A DNA stretch of 32,552 nucleotides, taken from Pseudomonadota bacterium (lineage in GTDB: Bacteria > Pseudomonadota > Alphaproteobacteria > Rhodospirillales > Magnetospirillaceae). Below the pieces are notes generated by a model, which made no database searches, was not told the origin of the DNA, and saw only the letters and a program-made list of their open reading frames with translations. Positions 29,975 through 32,552 of this stretch are shown one piece after another. How positions within the stretch are numbered: position 1 is the stretch's first letter; every line of letters begins with the position of its first letter. The stretch is from the NCBI GenBank assembly GCA_023458315.1, contig JAEXAH010000097.1, forward strand, positions 1 to 32,552. Direction: 5' to 3'. A program made the position numbers and the translations under genes.

Positions 29975-30897
29975 CCGTCCTCGCGGAACAGCTTGAGGGC
30001 ACGGGCATAGAGATCGCGGCGGGGATGGCCGGTTTCCGCCGCCACCAGGGCCGCGGCGTCCTTGATGCTGGCGCCGCCCGTCACCTCGGCGCGCAGGCGG
30101 GCGTCCAGATCCTCGGGGCTGTGGTCGGAATCGGCTTCGGGCGGGCCGACCACCACCACGATCTCGCCGCGCGGCGCGGTGTCGGCGTAGCGGTTGGCCA
30201 ACTCCAGCAGGGTGCCGCGCGCCACTTCCTCGTGCAGCTTGGTCAGTTCGCGCGCCACCGCCGCCGGGCGGTTGCCCAGCACCGCCTCCATGTCGGCCAG
30301 GGATTCGCCCAGCCGGTTGGGCGATTCGAAGAACACCAGGGTCGCCGGAACCCCGGCCAGTTCGCGCAGCGCCTGACGGCGGCCATGGGCCTTGTTGGGC
30401 AGGAAGCCCGCGAACAGGAAGCGATCGTTGGGCAGCCCAGACAATTGCAGCGCCGTCACCGGGGCCGAGGCACCGGGCAGGGCGGTGACGGCCAACCCCT
30501 CGGCGACGCAGGCACGCACCAGCCGATAGCCGGGATCGGACACCAGCGGCGTGCCCGCGTCGGAAATCAGCGCCACCACGGCGCCTTCCTTCAGCTTGGC
30601 CAGCAGGCGCGGCCGCGCCTGTTCGGCGTTGTGTTCGTGATAGGGCATCATGGGGCGGTCCAGGCCCAGCCGGGTCATCAGCTTGCCGCTGACCCGGGTG
30701 TCCTCGCACGCCACCAGATCGGCGGCGCGCAGCACCTCGACCGCGCGATAGGTGATGTCGCCCATGTTGCCGATGGGGGTGGCGACCAGATAGAGGCCCG
30801 GCGCCGGTTTACTTCCCGGTCGGCCCGGTCTACCCTCGGCGGCATCGTCGGGTTGATCGTTGGAGGCTTCCGGTGCGCCTTGTCGCGGCCTTGCCAT
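29971..30897 (-). CDS. rsmI: 16S rRNA (cytidine-2'-O)-methyltransferase RsmI
   Basis: SAM-dependent enzyme that methylates the 2'-OH of C1402 in 16S rRNA, tetrapyrrole-methylase fold. From ATG 30897 it has 308 residues. The core starts at GLYLVATPIGNMGDITYRA (TPIGN at 40-44), then CEDTRVSGKLMTRLG, ISDAGTPLVSDPG, ALPGASAPVTALQLSGLPNDRF and the late PRGEIVVVVGP. A polar N-terminal tail of about 33 residues precedes the core; it contains no other start codon (ATG, GTG or TTG) in frame, so the tail seems real. As a result the gene overlaps the divergent LppC-type gene by 25 bases. Confidence 0.93.
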   Translation of the reverse strand: MARPRQGAPEASNDQPDDAAEGRPGRPGSKPAPGLYLVATPIGNMGDITYRAVEVLRAADLVACEDTRVSGKLMTRLGLDRPMMPYHEHNAEQARPRLLAKLKEGAVVALISDAGTPLVSDPGYRLVRACVAEGLAVTALPGASAPVTALQLSGLPNDRFLFAGFLPNKAHGRRQALRELAGVPATLVFFESPNRLGESLADMEAVLGNRPAAVARELTKLHEEVARGTLLELANRYADTAPRGEIVVVVGPPEADSDHSPEDLDARLRAEVTGGASIKDAAALVAAETGHPRRDLYARALKLFREDG

Positions 30898-32294
30898 TGC
30901 TCGCTGCCTTGTTGGTAAGCGGTTGTCAGCAAGCAGACTTACCACCGTGGATGAGCGGAACCAAGGCTTCGGCGCCGGAAAGCGCCCGACCGGCCGTGGT
31001 GGCGCCGCAGCAACCGGCGTCCCGCGTGGTGCAGTCGCCCAATCTGCCCGCCCCGGCCCAGCAACGCCCGGCGGTGATTCCGCCGGTGGCGGCGGAACCC
31101 TTGCCGCCGCTGCTCGGCCAGACGGGTGGCCAGGGTCTTGGCCCCGAGGTGGCGTCGCTGCCGCCCGCCGCGTCTCCCACCCTGTTCCCGCCCATCGCCC
31201 CGGCCGCCCGGCTGGCCGACAAGGATGAAGTGCGCGCCGCCCTGCTGGTGCCGCTGAGCGGGCCGCAGGCCGTGCTGGGACAGGCGCTGTCCAACGCCGC
31301 GCAACTGGCGTTGTTCGAACTGGCCGACCCGCGTTTCAACCTGATCCCCATCGACACCAAGGGCACCGCCGAGGGCGCCGCCGCCGCCGCCACCCAGGCG
31401 TTGACCCAGGGCGCCGACATCGTGCTGGGGCCGCTGTTCTCGCCCGAGGTCAAGGCCGCCGCGCCGCTGGCCCGTGAACACGGCGTGCCGCTGCTGGCCT
31501 TCACCACCGACCGCAACGCCCTGGGCAACGGCGTCTACACCCTGGGCTTCCTGCCGGGGTCGCAGGTGGCGCGCGTGGTCGCCCATGCCCGCGCCCAGGG
31601 CAAGGAACGCTTTGCCCTGCTGGCCCGTTCCGACGAATACGGCCGCGCCGTCGCCGATTCCTTTCGCGCCGCCGTCGCCGCCCAGGGTGGGCAGGTGGTC
31701 AAGGTGGAATTCTACGATCCCCAGGCCGCCGATCTGACCCCGGCGGTGCGCCGCGTCACCGACGCCGATGCGCGCGGCCGCGGCAAAGGCAAGGAAACCA
31801 ACCAGGCCACCGGCCCGGTGCCGTTCGACGCCCTGATGATTCCGGACGACGGCTCGCGTCTGCGGCAACTGGCGTCGCTGGCCACCTATTACGACGTCAA
31901 CCCCGAGCGTGTGCTGCTGTTGGGCACCCTGCTGTGGGATGATCCGCGCCTGTCCAACGAACCGTCGTTGCAGGGCGGCTTCTATCCGGCGGCGCCGACC
32001 GCCGCCCATCAGGAGTTCGAGGGCCGTTACGCCAAGGCGTTCGGCCCCCTGCCCGGCCGCATCGGCGGCATCGCCTCCATCGCCTATGACGCCACCGCGC
32101 TGGCCGCCATCCTGGCGCGCCAGCCCCAGGGCGATTATTCCGCCACGTCGCTGACCAACCCGGCGGGCTTCGCCGGGGTGGACGGCGTCTTCCGCCTGAC
32201 CGCCGACGGCGCCTCCGAACGCGGTCTGGCGGTGCGCCAGATCACCGCGTCCGGCCCGCGCGAGGTCAGCCCGGCCCCGGCGGCGTTCCAATAG
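30873..32294 (+). CDS. LppC/LpoA-like lipoprotein, penicillin-binding protein activator
   Basis: A 473-residue lipoprotein with lipobox LVSGC (Cys18) after a typical signal, then a Pro/Ala/Gln-rich linker to about residue 105. The C-terminal domain (about 110-465) resembles the periplasmic-binding-protein fold of LpoA: KDEVRAALLVPLSGPQAVLGQALSNAAQLALFE, GADIVLGPLFSPEVKAAAPLARE, and the FALLARSDEYGRAVADSFRAAV part. LpoA activates PBP1a from the outer membrane in E. coli; here only the C-terminal domain is present, as usual in alphaproteobacteria. GTG 30873 is chosen because GGAGG lies 7 bases before it. Repeats follow the stop. Confidence 0.9.
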   Translation: MRLVAALPLLAALLVSGCQQADLPPWMSGTKASAPESARPAVVAPQQPASRVVQSPNLPAPAQQRPAVIPPVAAEPLPPLLGQTGGQGLGPEVASLPPAASPTLFPPIAPAARLADKDEVRAALLVPLSGPQAVLGQALSNAAQLALFELADPRFNLIPIDTKGTAEGAAAAATQALTQGADIVLGPLFSPEVKAAAPLAREHGVPLLAFTTDRNALGNGVYTLGFLPGSQVARVVAHARAQGKERFALLARSDEYGRAVADSFRAAVAAQGGQVVKVEFYDPQAADLTPAVRRVTDADARGRGKGKETNQATGPVPFDALMIPDDGSRLRQLASLATYYDVNPERVLLLGTLLWDDPRLSNEPSLQGGFYPAAPTAAHQEFEGRYAKAFGPLPGRIGGIASIAYDATALAAILARQPQGDYSATSLTNPAGFAGVDGVFRLTADGASERGLAVRQITASGPREVSPAPAAFQ

Positions 32295-32304
32295 GGAAGA
32301 AGAT

Positions 32305-32376
32305 GCGGGCTATCGCCCGGCCCCATTTGGGGCGATGCCCCAAGCCCCCTTTTGATTTTATTGATAAAAATAAGGG
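32305..32376. repeat. Two-hairpin intergenic repeat, copy 2 (inverted)
   Basis: Reverse-complement relative of 11631-11703: hairpins GGGCTATCGCCC and TGGGGCGATGCCCCA, then CCCCCTTTTGATTTTATTGA and AAAATAAGGG. It could act as a terminator for the lppC-type gene because TTTT follows the stems. Confidence 0.72.
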
Positions 32377-32380
32377 TCTT

Positions 32381-32552
32381 CGCGGATTTGCGGGTCTGTT
32401 GGCCCAGCCCCCGTTTCCGTCATGCCCGGACTTGATCCGGGCATCCACGCGGCGCCGCCTGTTCCCGTCTTTCCGCTGAGATGCCCGCGGACAAACGTGG
32501 ATGGCCGGGTCAAGCCCGGCCATGACGAGCATCTCCCCGCAATTCCGTGATG
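32381..32552. repeat. Nested palindromic element, copy at the right window edge
   Basis: Matches 24732-24903 in the same orientation over its full 172 bases with about 12 differences. Inner palindrome runs from GTCATGCCCGGACTTG (32419) to CATGAC (32526). The outer right arm has decayed (CCCGCAATTCCGTGATG). The element may continue beyond the window. Confidence 0.85.

Noticed and set aside
32266..32532. Small minus-strand frame with MAGLDPAIH and KSGHDG peptides
   Set aside because: These peptides are the typical translation of alphaproteobacterial palindromic intergenic repeats; the frame follows the repeat and has no independent coding evidence.

Overview
The window is GC-rich chromosomal DNA from an alphaproteobacterium, most likely a Rhodospirillales member close to Magnetospirillum. 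I base this on the gene order rho-mnmE-mnmG-rsmG-parA-parB, the parS sequence TGTTTCACGTGAAACA, the two-transmembrane-arm style of FtsK, a glnK-amtB pair, and the abundance of short palindromic intergenic repeats of the kind common in that group. The taxon is an inference; no marker gene such as 16S rRNA is present. Most of the window is housekeeping DNA. I saw no phage, no complete insertion sequence, no CRISPR array and no recognisable defence system.

Layout. 1-933: 3' part of rho with its terminator. 1155-4257 (minus): a DUF255/YyaL-type thioredoxin-fold protein, an O6-alkylguanine-DNA alkyltransferase and a two-helix membrane protein. 4355-4947 (plus): a small DUF6489-like protein overlapping a thioredoxin-like [2Fe-2S] ferredoxin. 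5029-10616 (plus): mnmE, mnmG, rsmG, parA, parB. This block contains three parS sites and a cluster of DnaA-box-like sequences written with rare codons inside rsmG, so the window probably lies near the replication origin. 10708-12087: small membrane protein, YchJ-family SEC-C protein, and a coiled-coil hypothetical on the other strand. 12346-12420: tRNA-Gly(GCC), minus strand. 12625-14861: a compact plus-strand cluster of CnoX-type thioredoxin, LON-N domain protein, Trm112-like protein and DUF971 protein. 15168-16418: a UbiH-family FAD monooxygenase (minus). 16707-18688: glnK and amtB, each with its own sigma-54-like promoter and terminator.

19213-24660 (plus): a class I/II aminotransferase, ftsK, lolA and an exonuclease III. 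24923-26997 (minus): comM preceded by an AT-richer lipoprotein gene. A frameshifted copy of the first 24 or so codons of comM lies on the far side of that gene (27140-27219), so the lipoprotein sits between direct repeats like a very small integrated island. 27775-32294 holds gshB, a BON-domain lipoprotein, yraN and rsmI on the minus strand, with a divergent LppC/LpoA-like lipoprotein. This is the same set that E. coli carries as yraL-yraM-yraN-yraP. The 5' ends of rsmI and the lppC-like gene overlap.

Intergenic space is dominated by nested inverted repeats (1024-1119, 14898-15133, 24692-24903, 28773-28922, 32381-32552) and a second two-hairpin family (11631-11703, 32305-32376). The observations I rate most worth following are the lipoprotein insertion at comM, the overlapping DNA signals inside mnmG and rsmG, and the nested palindromic elements.
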